From Streptomyces sp. NBC_01408 (lineage in GTDB: Bacteria > Actinomycetota > Actinomycetes > Streptomycetales > Streptomycetaceae), in contig NZ_JAPEPJ010000006.1 in the NCBI RefSeq assembly GCF_026340255.1, positions 1-21,436 on the forward strand: a DNA stretch of 21,436 nt. The letters are read 5' to 3'. Numbering within the stretch: position 1 is the first letter of the stretch; every line of letters begins with the position of its first letter. The translations under genes and the position numbers were made by a program. Positions 6,712 to 14,050 of the stretch are shown piece by piece. The notes under the pieces are model-generated. The model had not been told where the DNA came from. It searched no databases and saw only the letters and a list, made by a program, of their open reading frames with translations.

Positions 6712-8316
6712 TCACTCCGGCCGGGGCGCCGCCGGGAGGCGGAGCACCAGGCGGGCGCCGTGCGCGTGGTCCTCGGCCGTCAGCGTCCCGCCGTGATGGG
6801 CCGTCAAGTCCCGGGCGATGGCGAGGCCGAGGCCCGCACCGCCGTGGTCGCGGCTGCGGGAGTCGTCGAGGCGGGTGAAGCGTTCGAAGACCCGCTCCCG
6901 GTCGGCCGCGGGGATGCCCGGGCCGTCGTCGGTGACCTCCAGTACGGCGGTACGGGGCCCCGGGCCGTTCGTGGTGCGCAGGGTGACGACCACGCGCCGG
7001 TCGGCGTAACGCTGCGCGTTGTCGAGGAGGTTGGTGACGACACGGCTGAGCCACAGGGCGCTGCCGGTGATCCCGACCCCGGCTTCGAGGTCCAGGTGTA
7101 CGGGAACCCTGTCGCCGAGCCGGGTGTCCACGGCTTCGCATACCAGGGCAGTCAGGTCCAGTTCCACCGCGGCCACGGGCTGGGCGGCGTCGATCCGGGC
7201 GAGCAGCAGCAGATCGGCCGCGAGGTGCTGGAGCCGTTCGATGTCCTGGAGGGCCCCGCCGATCAGCTCGGGCCACAGCTCCGGGTCCTGGACGGCGAGA
7301 GCCACTTCCAGCTGCGTGCGCAGGACGGTGATGGGGCTGCGCAGTTCGTGCGAGGCGTCGGCGATGAACTGCCGCTGGCGGACCCCGGAGGCCTCCAGCC
7401 GGTCCAGGGTGGCGTTCATGGTCTGCGCCAGGCGGGCGACCTCGTCGTGGGTGGCCGGCACCGGCACCCGGCGGTGCAGGTCGCGGTCGGTGATCCCGGC
7501 GACCTCGGCCCGGATCGCCTCCACCGGTCTCAGCGCCCGGCCGGTGACCCGCCAGGTCACGAGGGCGACGGTGGCCAGGAGCAGGGGCATCCCGATGACG
7601 AGGGCGGCGGTGGTGGTGTCGTCGACGGCGTCCGCGTCGCGCAGCGAGGCCCCGGCGTAGACGATGGCCGGGCCGTTCGGGGTGTCGGTGATGACCTGGA
7701 CGACCCGCTGGCGGTGGCCGCCGCCCAGGGGACGGACCTTCCAGGTGTGGAAGCGGGTCCCGGGCACCTCGGGGCCCGCGGGCGGGAACGCGGGTACGCC
7801 GATGAGGTTGGGGCTGGCCAGCAGGACGCGGCCGTCGGCGCCCACCACCTGGACGAACTCGACACCGCGGGCGACCAGCCGCGCGCGGTCGAGCCGCCCG
7901 GCCGCGGCGAGCTGGGCCACGGCGTCGGCCTGCCGCCGCGCGTCGTCCTCGGCGTTGCGCAGCAGATTGGCCTCGAGCAGCCCCAGCAGGGCGAACGAGG
8001 CGAGCGACAGGGCCGCGGCCACCACCACGCTCGCACCCACGGTGGCCCGCGCCCGGACGGTGGTGGGCCACAGCCGCCTCAGCACGGGCCATCGCTCCAG
8101 GGCGGCGCCCGCGGCCGCGCGCAAGGCGGCGGCGGGGCGGCTGCGCAGGAGACGGCCGCGCAGGAGACGGGCGCGGACGAGGAGATCGTGCAGGGTCCGG
8201 TCGTGCAGGGTCCGGTCGTACAGGATCCGGTCGTCCAGGATCCGCTCCCGGCAGAGGCGGCCGGGGAAGAGGTGGTCGCGGAACAGGCGGTCGCGGCCGC
8301 GGGGACGCTCAGCCAC
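6712..8316 (-). CDS. Sensor histidine kinase of an OmpR-type two-component system (534 aa)
   Basis: Starts at GTG 8316, inside the response regulator's last codons (GTGGCTGA overlap of 8 nt), which implies translational coupling; the longer open frame to 8424 is antisense to neighbours. Residues 9-58 are ten 5-residue repeats (see separate entry). The first membrane segment is at about 92-114, an extracytoplasmic sensor region at about 115-235, the second membrane segment at about 236-255 and HAMP at 256-309. The dimerisation helix has the H-box SHELRSPI with phospho-acceptor His323. The ATPase domain has NLLDN at 429-433, DDGPGIP at 463-469 and GGAGLGLA at 492-499. All catalytic motifs are intact. 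Known role: ATP-dependent autophosphorylation and transfer to the cognate regulator. In this unit the regulator has lost its receiver domain, so the kinase has no local partner. The signal sensed is not evident. Confidence 0.9.
   Translation of the reverse strand: MAERPRGRDRLFRDHLFPGRLCRERILDDRILYDRTLHDRTLHDLLVRARLLRGRLLRSRPAAALRAAAGAALERWPVLRRLWPTTVRARATVGASVVVAAALSLASFALLGLLEANLLRNAEDDARRQADAVAQLAAAGRLDRARLVARGVEFVQVVGADGRVLLASPNLIGVPAFPPAGPEVPGTRFHTWKVRPLGGGHRQRVVQVITDTPNGPAIVYAGASLRDADAVDDTTTAALVIGMPLLLATVALVTWRVTGRALRPVEAIRAEVAGITDRDLHRRVPVPATHDEVARLAQTMNATLDRLEASGVRQRQFIADASHELRSPITVLRTQLEVALAVQDPELWPELIGGALQDIERLQHLAADLLLLARIDAAQPVAAVELDLTALVCEAVDTRLGDRVPVHLDLEAGVGITGSALWLSRVVTNLLDNAQRYADRRVVVTLRTTNGPGPRTAVLEVTDDGPGIPAADRERVFERFTRLDDSRSRDHGGAGLGLAIARDLTAHHGGTLTAEDHAHGARLVLRLPAAPRPE
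8143..8292 (-). repeat. Ten 15-bp/5-residue repeats in kinase N-terminus
   Basis: Residues 9-58 of the kinase read as ten consecutive pentads of the form x-R-L/I/T-L/F-x: DRLFR, DHLFP, GRLCR, ERILD, DRILY, DRTLH, DRTLH, DLLVR, ARLLR, GRLLR. At DNA level the most alike copies are four near-identical 15-mers at about 8186-8245 (gtgcagggtccggtc and variants) and two at about 8147-8176. The stretch precedes the first membrane segment and would be cytosolic. Slippage of the 15-mer would change length in frame. Confidence 0.75.
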
Positions 8317-8455
8317 CGTCGGCCGCCAGCCGGTATCCGGCCCCGCGTACGGTCTCCAGCGCGGCGCGGCCGAACGGCGCGTCGATCTTGCGGCGTACGG
8401 CACTGACGTGGACCTCGACGACATTGGGATCGCCGTCGAAAGCGCTGTCCCACAC
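8309..8455 (-). pseudogene. OmpR/PhoB-family response regulator, C-terminal 48 codons only
   Basis: The last 48 codons encode VWDSAFDGDPNVVEVHVSAV, then RRKIDAPFGRAALETVRGAG, then YRLAADGG. This is the recognition helix and C-terminal hairpin of a winged-helix Trans_reg_C domain. The receiver domain with its phospho-accepting Asp, and the first part of the DNA-binding domain, are missing. Upstream of the VW codons the sequence turns abruptly into the antisense of a penicillin acylase gene. The frame stays open to 8632, but those residues look like shadow translation, so a functional protein is unlikely. The stop overlaps the kinase start, showing that the operon was once regulator-kinase. The break is sharp, with no decay inside the remaining part, which fits a recent rearrangement. 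Confidence 0.88.
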
Positions 8456-8475
8456 CTGGCCTACCCGGACGTCCT
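8450..8475. other. Rearrangement joint: response regulator 3' part / acylase 3' part
   Basis: On the minus side, response-regulator homology runs up to the VW codons at 8450-8455 and then stops. On the plus side, acylase-like coding is clear from YPDVLLPW (8462 onwards). Both genes lack their 5' ends and are cut at the same place in opposite orientation. That is the structure expected where the right end of a duplicated or excised segment is joined to its left end. No transposon end or attachment-site repeat is visible; a few bases of microhomology cannot be assessed without the parental sequences. Confidence 0.75.
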
Positions 8476-9001
8476 CCTGCCGTGGCTCTTCCTCGTGCCC
8501 CGGGTCGCGATGGGGCTCAACCACCTCCTGGCGGACTCCGAGCCCCTCGGCGCGGACCGTACGCAGCTGCTGCGGGCCGCTGTCGAGGACGCCGCGGCGC
8601 AGCCAGAGGCCGGCCCCTGGGGAGCTCTGCACCGGCTCTCCCCGTGGACGGCACTGCCCCGGGACAGCGACACGGCCTCGTGGCCCGCCCTAGCCGGCGA
8701 CTCCGAGTGCGTCCTGTCCACGACCCGCATCCCGGACGTCGAAGGCCACCTCACGCGCGGTCCCGCCGCACGCTACGTATGGGACCTGGCCGACCGCGAC
8801 AACAGCCTGTGGGTCGTCCCCCTCGGCGCCTCGGGGGCTGACGGGCCCCACCACCACGACCAGCTGCCCCTGTGGGAACGCGGCGAACTCGTGCCCGTGA
8901 TCACGGACTGGAGCCTGCTACGCAAGGAGGGCGGTGCACCGGGGCCCGCCGAGGAAGTCAGCGGCGGACGCGGGGCATACCCAGGCCCGTCCGGGAATTG
9001 A
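8459..9001 (+). pseudogene. Penicillin acylase family protein, C-terminal fragment (about 180 codons)
   Basis: Plus-strand frame resembling the C-terminus of penicillin acylase/amidase (Ntn-hydrolase) beta chains. It has YPDVLLPWLFLVPRVAMGL, a helical segment (GADRTQLLRAAVEDA), and the conserved end RYVWDLADRDNSLWVVPLGA followed by HHHDQLPLWERGELVPVITD. The signal peptide, alpha chain, spacer, the N-terminal catalytic Ser of the beta chain and most of the beta chain are missing. The family is usually 700-850 aa, so only about a quarter remains and it cannot be catalytic. The frame is open upstream only as antisense of the kinase and regulator. Translation from such an upstream start is improbable. 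The natural stop is preserved. Confidence 0.82.
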
Positions 9002-9021
9002 TCTCGCGCTGTCATCTGCCA

Positions 9022-9056
9022 CCGCCGAATCAGAAAGGCGGCAGTGCCTCAGGCAC
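9022..9056. terminator. Two small adjacent hairpins between convergent genes
   Basis: CCGCC (9022-9026) pairs with GGCGG (9037-9041), and GTGCC-TCA-GGCAC (9044-9056) forms a second hairpin. They lie 20-55 bp past the acylase stop and at the end of the minus-strand remnant. Position fits a two-way terminator, but stems are only 5 bp and no T-tract follows. Confidence 0.3.
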
Positions 9057-9438
9057 CGAGGTAGGGCACAAAATTGTCCGGCTCCAACAAGGGGTCGACC
9101 CACGCTGCGTGAGCAAATGCTGGACGCTGCGACATCCGACCGCCCACGTCATCGACAAGCGTCGTCCTCACCCGAGGAGTGAGATGAATCCGACAACGCA
9201 GACCCTCCACCTCGACGACGCCGCAGTCACCCGCATCGACGTCCAGCGCCGCGTCCGGGGCCACACTCACCGTCCACCCGGCCTTGGTGGCGAGATACAT
9301 CCACACCTCGAGAGCGCGCACGTAAGACGGCGGTCCCAAGCCGCCATGTCGGCGACCAGATCCCGGACGGCACGGCGTCCTCATGGGTGGCGCAGGCCTC
9401 TGCGATGCGCAGGGGCTGGCCTCCTTCCGTTCTTGCAA
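9049..9438 (-). pseudogene. Unrecognised minus-strand coding remnant, probably frameshifted
   Basis: The last 83 codons (ATG at 9300) read MYLATKAGWTVSVAPDAALD, then VDAGDCGVVEVEGLRCRIHL, and end EPDNFVPYLGA. The amino-acid composition is balanced, which suggests real coding. Upstream, in the same frame, the translation turns into Pro/Arg/Gly-rich shadow. Protein-like pieces appear in the other two minus frames: AVRDLVADMAAWDRRLTCAL at about 9310-9375 and RIAEACATHEDAV at about 9371-9410. Joined end to end these would make a plausible helical N-terminus, so I infer one or two frameshifts. I do not recognise the family. An intact 83-aa gene starting at 9300 (weak GAGG ribosome binding site) is the alternative. 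Confidence 0.4.
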
Positions 9439-9539
9439 CGGTCAGAGAGGGAGCGAAGTTGATGCGCTCTGTGTTGACGGACGGATCGTTCCAGTGGGCC
9501 TCCTTCTGCTGCGGTCATCCGTTCGCCGAGGAGGTCGTG

Positions 9540-9839
9540 ATGACTGGTTCCCTGCCCGTTGCTGCCCAGGCGGATCTGCGCCGTCAGCCCGTGGAAGACG
9601 TGCTGGAGCGCGTGGAAGCGGCCCTGCGTGTGGAATTGGATCGGCAGGCACTGGTGCGCAAGCGCCGTTCCTTGGGCGGTCGTACGGAGCGGGGTACATG
9701 GGTGCGCATCGAGCGGCGGGGGTTCTAGCGGATCGGCGCGCAGGGCTGGAACGGGACCGAGGCCGTCACCGCCAACAGGGGACTCGCACCCGAGGCCGAC
9801 GCCCCGCAGGACCTCGTCGACACCGTCCTGTGCAAGTGA
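9540..9839 (+). pseudogene. Broken gene with in-frame stop; 62-codon N-terminus plus relic
   Basis: GAGGAGG (9528-9534) precedes the ATG at 9540 by 5 nt, a good ribosome binding site. The 62-residue product starts MTGSLPVAAQADLRRQPVED and ends GGRTERGTWVRIERRGF, followed by TAG at 9726. The same frame continues after the stop as RIGAQGWNGTEA... to a TGA at 9837. The run on both sides of TAG looks continuous, so a premature stop is likely. The jump to VTANRGLAPEADAPQ suggests that the middle of the gene is also missing. The start resembles the N-terminus of actinomycete phosphotransferase-like proteins, but only weakly, and no catalytic motif is left, so I assign no function. A short 62-aa protein could still be made. 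Confidence 0.5.
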
Positions 9840-9911
9840 CGCTGCGCGTGGCCGGCTGACGGCCGTCGTGGCCCCGGGCCGGCGGCGGCGCCCGTGGACC
9901 GCAGCCCGTTG

Positions 9912-9934
9912 CCCCCGCCGGGGGTTGATCGTTT
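9912..9934 (+). terminator. Weak hairpin before the amidohydrolase gene
   Basis: CCCCC-GCC-GGGGG (9912-9924) is followed by ttgatcgttt. It could insulate the amidohydrolase gene from upstream transcription. The stem is 5 bp and the T-tract is interrupted. I see nothing else in 9840-9981 apart from the candidate ribosome binding site GAAGG at 9974-9978. Confidence 0.35.
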
Positions 9935-9981
9935 GGGTGGCTGACGGGTCGGTACGGGCGGTCATCGAAACGCGAAGGCGA

Positions 9982-12900
9982 GTGGTCGGGGTGCGAGTCG
10001 CGCGCAGGACGGTTCTGCAGGCGGGCGGGGCCGGCGCCCTCGCCGCACTGCTCGGACACCCCCCGGCCCGGGCCGCGGCCCAGGCCGGTTCCCCGGGTCC
10101 GGCGGCCGGGGAACCGCTCCGGTTGCGCTTCACCCGCGCGACCAACGGGGCCGCGACCGCCACCGCCACCGGGGACCGCGTCGTCGCCGAGGTGCAGAAC
10201 GTCCTCTGGTCTCTGCCCCCGGACGGCTCGCCCGCCACGCAGCTCACCCCGCCCGATCTGGAGCCCGGCCGCCCGGTGTTCTCCCCGGACGGCCGCCACC
10301 TCGCGATGAGCGCCTACCGCGGGGGCGCCTTCCACATCTGGGTGATGGGCGCGGACGGATCGGGTCTGCGCAGGCTCACCGACGGCCCGTTCGACCACCG
10401 TGCCCCCGCCTGGTCGCCCGACGGCTGCAGCCTCGCCTTCTGCTCCGAACGGGGCGGCGACCCGGTGGCGGGCAGCCCGTACCGGATCTGGGCGGTCGCC
10501 CTCACCGGCGGCGGCCCGCGCCGGCTGACGGGCCTGCCCGGGCAGCCCGGGCCAGGCCAGGAAGGCGACTGGGAGGACTTCGACCCGGTCTGGTCGCCGG
10601 ACGGTACCCGCGTGCTGTTCGTCCGCGGCACCGCCACGGGGGAGACCCTGACGGCCCGGACCCTCGCATCGGTCGCCGTCGCCGCGGCCGACGCCGGCGG
10701 GCCCGTACGGATCGAACACACCGTCACCGACGGCAGACTGCTGGCCCCGGCGCTCTCCCCGGCCGGGCGCACCGCCTGGCTGTCCGCCGCTCCCGGACCA
10801 CGCAAGGCCGAGGTCCTGAGCCTCTACGCGTACGGGCGCGAGGTCGCCCTCGACGGGGACCTCGCGCCCGCGCCCCCGCGCTGGATCGGCGACGACCGCC
10901 TGCTGATCACGCTCGACGGCCGGTTCCAGGTGATCCGTCCCCACACGGACACCACCGGCCAGGAGATCCCCCTCGACGCCACCCTTGAGGTGACCCGCCC
11001 CCGCTACCGGGCCAAGGAGTACGTCCTGGAGGCCGAGCGGAGCCGTCCGGTCCACGGCATCCACCTGCCCGCCCTCTCACCCGACGGCCGCAGCGTGGCC
11101 TTCGCCGCGCTCAACGCCCTGTGGACCGCACCCGTCACCGGGGGAGCACCGCGCAGACTCGTCCAGGCCCCCGCCACCGCCTACCTCCAGGGACCGGTGT
11201 GGACCCCGGACGGCCGGGCGCTGCTCTACACCGACGACCGCGACGGGCTGAACACCGTACGCCGCCGGGAGCTCACCGGCGGCGGGGAGAGCGTCCTCGC
11301 CCCGGGCGGCCGCGTCTACGGAGTGCTCTCGCCCGACGGCGGACGGCTCGCCGCCCTCGACCTCGCCGGGCGGCTCCTCGTCCGCGACCTCGCGACCGGC
11401 ACGGAGACCCCCCTGGTCACCGCCCTCGGCGGCGGAGGCCTGCCCGGCCCGCCCAGCTGGTCCCCCGACGGCCGGTACCTCGCGCTCTGCGACCGCAACC
11501 GCCTCAGCCGGCGCTTCCGCGAGGGCTACAACCTCATCCGGATCGTCGACACCCGCACCGGCACCGCCCGCCTCTACGCGCTCGCCCCGCACGCCTCCCT
11601 CGCGGACCGCTACGCCTCCGGCCCCGTCTGGTCGCCCGACGGCCGGTTCCTGGCCTGCGTCAGCGAGTCCGCCCTGTGGCTGCTCCCCGTCACCCCCGAC
11701 GGCACCCCCGCCGGCCCCGCCCGCCGCGTGACCGGCGACGACGAGCCCGCCGACCACCCCTCCTGGTCCGGGGACTCCCGCACCCTGCTCTACCAGTCCG
11801 GCGCCCGGCTGCGCCTGCTCGCCCTCGACGACGCGGGCGTACCCGCCGCGGCCCCCCGGACCGTGCCGATCGCCCTGAGCTACCGCCGCCCCAGCCCCGT
11901 CGACACCGTCGTGCACGCCGGACTGCTGTGGGACGCCACCGGGTCCCCACCCCGCGCCGACGTCGACATCCTCGTCAGCGACGGCCGGATCACCGCTGTC
12001 GAACCCCACCGGCCCGGCCGCCGCGCCGCCCGCACCGTGGACGCCTCCACCGGCACGGTCCTGCCGGGCCTGTGGGACTCCCACGTCCACCCGTACCCCT
12101 ACACCTACGGGGCCCGCCAGGGCCTCCTGCACCTGGCCTACGGAGTCACCACCGCCGTCTCCCTCGGCGGCTCCGCCTACGAACAGGCCCGGCTGCGCGA
12201 GGACATCAGGGCCGGCCTGCTGGCCTCGCCCCGGCTGTTGGCCGGCGGTGAGCTCCTCGACGGCTCCCGCGTCGCCTACAGCATGGGGCGCGCCCACCGC
12301 ACCCCGGCCGGCTTCGCCCGCTCACTGGCCAGGGCCGAGGCGCTGGACTGGGACTTCGTCAAGACCTATGTCCGCGCCCCGTACGCGCACATGGCCGAAG
12401 CCGCCCGCTTCGCGCACGAGCGGATCGGCGTCCTGGCCGGCTCCCACCTGTGCGCCACCGGCATCCAGTCCGGCCAGGACCTGACCACGCACCTGGTGGC
12501 GACCGAGCGCGCCGAGTGCGGGCACGGTGCGACCCCGCAGGGCCACACCTACCAGGACACGCTGGAGGTGTACGCACGGCGCGGACTCGACCTGATCGCC
12601 ACGCCCTTCACGGCCCTGCCGCTGATCGGCGCCGATCCGGCGGTCGCCGCCGACTCCCGGGTCACGGCCCTGATGCCGCCCTGGGACGTGGCGGCCGTCC
12701 GCACCGCGGCCGCGACCGCGCCGAGCGCCGAACAGCAGGCCGTACTGGAACGCGAGGTCGCCGCCTACCGGGGCGTCCTCGCGGGCGGCGGACGCCTCGC
12801 CCTGGGCACCGACGCGCCCCTCACCCCGGTCGGCCTCCACCTGCACCTGGCCCTGCGCGCCCTGCACCAGTACGGGCTGACCGCGGCGGAGGCACTCACC

Positions 12901-13182
12901 ACCGTCACCCGCACCCCGGCCCGGGTCTTCGGTGTCGCGGACCGCCTCGGCACGGTCGAACCGGGCCGGATCGCCGACCTCACCCTCGTCGACGGCGACC
13001 CCTTCACCGACTTCGCCGACCTGATCCGCGTACGGGCGACCGTACGCGGCGGAACCGTGTGGGAACGGGCCGTCCTGGAAACCGCGTTCACCCGGACCGC
13101 GGCCCCCGCCGCGCCGGCCGGCGACTGGCGCGACGTCCTGCACCAGATGCTGCGCGACGGCTGCTGCACCGCCGGTGCCTAG
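9982..13182 (+). CDS. Tat-exported TolB-like beta-propeller/amidohydrolase fusion (1066 aa)
   Basis: The only complete copy of this gene, spanning the boundary of the two repeat units. The N-terminus is a Tat signal: twin arginines at residues 8-9 (VARRTVLQAG), a hydrophobic stretch AGALAALLG and an A-rich cleavage region near 30-35, so export to the cell surface is predicted. Residues about 95-610 carry roughly ten PD40/TolB-type repeats (FSPDGR, WSPDGC, WSPDGT, LSPDGR, WTPDGR and others), a beta-propeller. Residues about 640-1050 are an amidohydrolase barrel. Likely metal ligands are His701 and His703 (HVH), Lys794, His822, His848 and Asp944 (GTDAP). Known for the superfamily: metal-dependent hydrolysis of amides or related bonds, including imidazolonepropionase and dipeptidase types; the substrate is unknown. 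GTG 9982 has GAAGG 3 nt upstream; GTG 9991 (1063 aa) is equally possible. Confidence 0.88.
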   Translation: MVGVRVARRTVLQAGGAGALAALLGHPPARAAAQAGSPGPAAGEPLRLRFTRATNGAATATATGDRVVAEVQNVLWSLPPDGSPATQLTPPDLEPGRPVFSPDGRHLAMSAYRGGAFHIWVMGADGSGLRRLTDGPFDHRAPAWSPDGCSLAFCSERGGDPVAGSPYRIWAVALTGGGPRRLTGLPGQPGPGQEGDWEDFDPVWSPDGTRVLFVRGTATGETLTARTLASVAVAAADAGGPVRIEHTVTDGRLLAPALSPAGRTAWLSAAPGPRKAEVLSLYAYGREVALDGDLAPAPPRWIGDDRLLITLDGRFQVIRPHTDTTGQEIPLDATLEVTRPRYRAKEYVLEAERSRPVHGIHLPALSPDGRSVAFAALNALWTAPVTGGAPRRLVQAPATAYLQGPVWTPDGRALLYTDDRDGLNTVRRRELTGGGESVLAPGGRVYGVLSPDGGRLAALDLAGRLLVRDLATGTETPLVTALGGGGLPGPPSWSPDGRYLALCDRNRLSRRFREGYNLIRIVDTRTGTARLYALAPHASLADRYASGPVWSPDGRFLACVSESALWLLPVTPDGTPAGPARRVTGDDEPADHPSWSGDSRTLLYQSGARLRLLALDDAGVPAAAPRTVPIALSYRRPSPVDTVVHAGLLWDATGSPPRADVDILVSDGRITAVEPHRPGRRAARTVDASTGTVLPGLWDSHVHPYPYTYGARQGLLHLAYGVTTAVSLGGSAYEQARLREDIRAGLLASPRLLAGGELLDGSRVAYSMGRAHRTPAGFARSLARAEALDWDFVKTYVRAPYAHMAEAARFAHERIGVLAGSHLCATGIQSGQDLTTHLVATERAECGHGATPQGHTYQDTLEVYARRGLDLIATPFTALPLIGADPAVAADSRVTALMPPWDVAAVRTAAATAPSAEQQAVLEREVAAYRGVLAGGGRLALGTDAPLTPVGLHLHLALRALHQYGLTAAEALTTVTRTPARVFGVADRLGTVEPGRIADLTLVDGDPFTDFADLIRVRATVRGGTVWERAVLETAFTRTAAPAAPAGDWRDVLHQMLRDGCCTAGA

Positions 13183-13232
13183 TGCTGTCACCGCCCGCGG
13201 GGAGGTACCGGGGGTGTCCGCCGCGTGATCGC

Positions 13233-13248
13233 CCCGGCGGCCGGGTTT
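13233..13248 (+). terminator. Hairpin with T-tract, copy 2
   Basis: Same CCCGG-CGG-CCGGG-TTT structure as at 2515-2530, after the complete amidohydrolase gene. Confidence 0.45.
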
Positions 13249-13252
13249 CCGG

Positions 13253-13561
13253 TCAGGAGGCGGGCCGCCGGGCACGGGCGGGGTGGCTCAGGGCCTGCTG
13301 GCCTCCCGAGGCCAGCATCCGGACCTCGCCCTGGTCGCTGATCTCGGCGCGGATGATCCCGGTGTCGTCGGCGTAGACCGGATGGCCGCCCGGACCCGTC
13401 CGCTCCGTGCGCGTGACGACCACGGTGTCCGCGGACTCCGCCGAACCGTCGTCCTCGAACACCAACTCATAGCGATCCTCACGGTCCTCGCCCACCACGT
13501 ACCTCCAGATCCCCGCCGTCGCGCGGACCGCGCCGAAGGGCCGCGTACCAACGTGCCCCAT
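13253..13561 (-). CDS. Small DUF6296-like protein, copy 2
   Basis: Identical to the 102-aa protein at 2535-2843, with the same start choice and the same convergent position behind the amidohydrolase gene. No differences seen. Confidence 0.7.
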   Translation of the reverse strand: MGHVGTRPFGAVRATAGIWRYVVGEDREDRYELVFEDDGSAESADTVVVTRTERTGPGGHPVYADDTGIIRAEISDQGEVRMLASGGQQALSHPARARRPAS

Positions 13562-13633
13562 GGCCCCCGACGACAGCACGCGCCACGCGGCACCGGGACC
13601 CGACCGGGGGACACTCCCCGCCCCGGAATCCTG

Positions 13634-13662
13634 TCGACGGCATCCGTCCCCCCGACTAGCCT
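13634..13662 (+). promoter_or_regulatory. Leaderless promoter of DUF4180, copy 2
   Basis: Same TCGACG - 17 bp - TAGCCT arrangement as at 2916-2944, with the -10 ending 7 nt before the ATG. Confidence 0.6.
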
Positions 13663-13669
13663 CGGCCCC

Positions 13670-14050
13670 ATGAGCACCCTGCAGACGATCCACGGCGTAC
13701 CCGTCCTGATATGCGGCTCCGAGGGCGAGAGGATCAGCGGTGAAGGCGACGTCATGGACCTCATCGGCAACGCCATGTACCAGGGGGTCCAGTGGATCGC
13801 CATCCCCGCCGAGCGCTTCGACGAGACCTTCTTCCGGCTGAGCACCCGGGTCGCCGGTGACGTCGTCCAGAAGTTCGTGAACTACCGCGTGGGGCTCGCC
13901 GTCCTCGGCGACATCTCCCGCCACACGACGAACAGTCCGGCACTGCGCGACTTCGTCCGCGAGTGCAACCGCGGCCGCCAGACCTGGTTCCTCACCGACG
14001 CCGCGGAACTGCACGACCGTCTCGGGCCCCCGGCCGCTTCAGAGGCCTGA
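13670..14050 (+). CDS. DUF4180 domain protein, copy 2
   Basis: Identical to the 126-aa protein at 2952-3332, including the leaderless start and the 12-bp overlap with the convergent methyltransferase gene. Confidence 0.9.
   Translation: MSTLQTIHGVPVLICGSEGERISGEGDVMDLIGNAMYQGVQWIAIPAERFDETFFRLSTRVAGDVVQKFVNYRVGLAVLGDISRHTTNSPALRDFVRECNRGRQTWFLTDAAELHDRLGPPAASEA

Larger units (their letters stand above)
1..10718. repeat. 10,718-bp direct repeat unit, copy 1
   Basis: First of two head-to-tail copies that fill the whole window. The first bases (caccgtcaccgacggcagac) recur at 10719, and every protein read from this copy recurs 10,718 bp downstream unchanged. The unit starts and ends inside a codon of the amidohydrolase gene, so this boundary is an arbitrary cut of a circle or tandem array. 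The biological join is more likely near 8456, where two unrelated truncated genes meet. No terminal inverted repeats or target-site duplications are seen at 1 or 10718. Confidence 0.97.

Noticed and set aside
8143..8292. CRISPR array
   Set aside because: The 15-bp repeats are adjacent with no spacers and stay in frame inside the kinase.
5785..8406. Open frame of 873 codons on the plus strand across EF-G and the kinase
   Set aside because: It is antisense to two genes with complete domain motifs, is rich in Arg/Gly/Gln, and has no recognisable domain; a typical GC-rich shadow.
8309..8632. A complete 107-residue DNA-binding protein
   Set aside because: Only the last 48 residues match a response regulator; the first 59 are antisense of the acylase fragment and show no domain.
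9184..9462. Plus-strand ORF with GAGGAG before ATG 9184
   Set aside because: Its product is Arg/His-rich and lies opposite the more protein-like minus-strand frame; the ribosome binding site match is probably chance.
10700..10740. Copy boundary at 10718/10719 as the biological recombination joint
   Set aside because: It lies inside an intact gene with a continuous frame and PD40 repeats on both sides, so it is only the place where the circle was opened.
9559..13182. Start of the amidohydrolase gene at about 9559 (1207 codons)
   Set aside because: The first 140 residues overlap a pseudogene in another frame and precede a clear Tat signal; GTG 9982 or 9991 is better.
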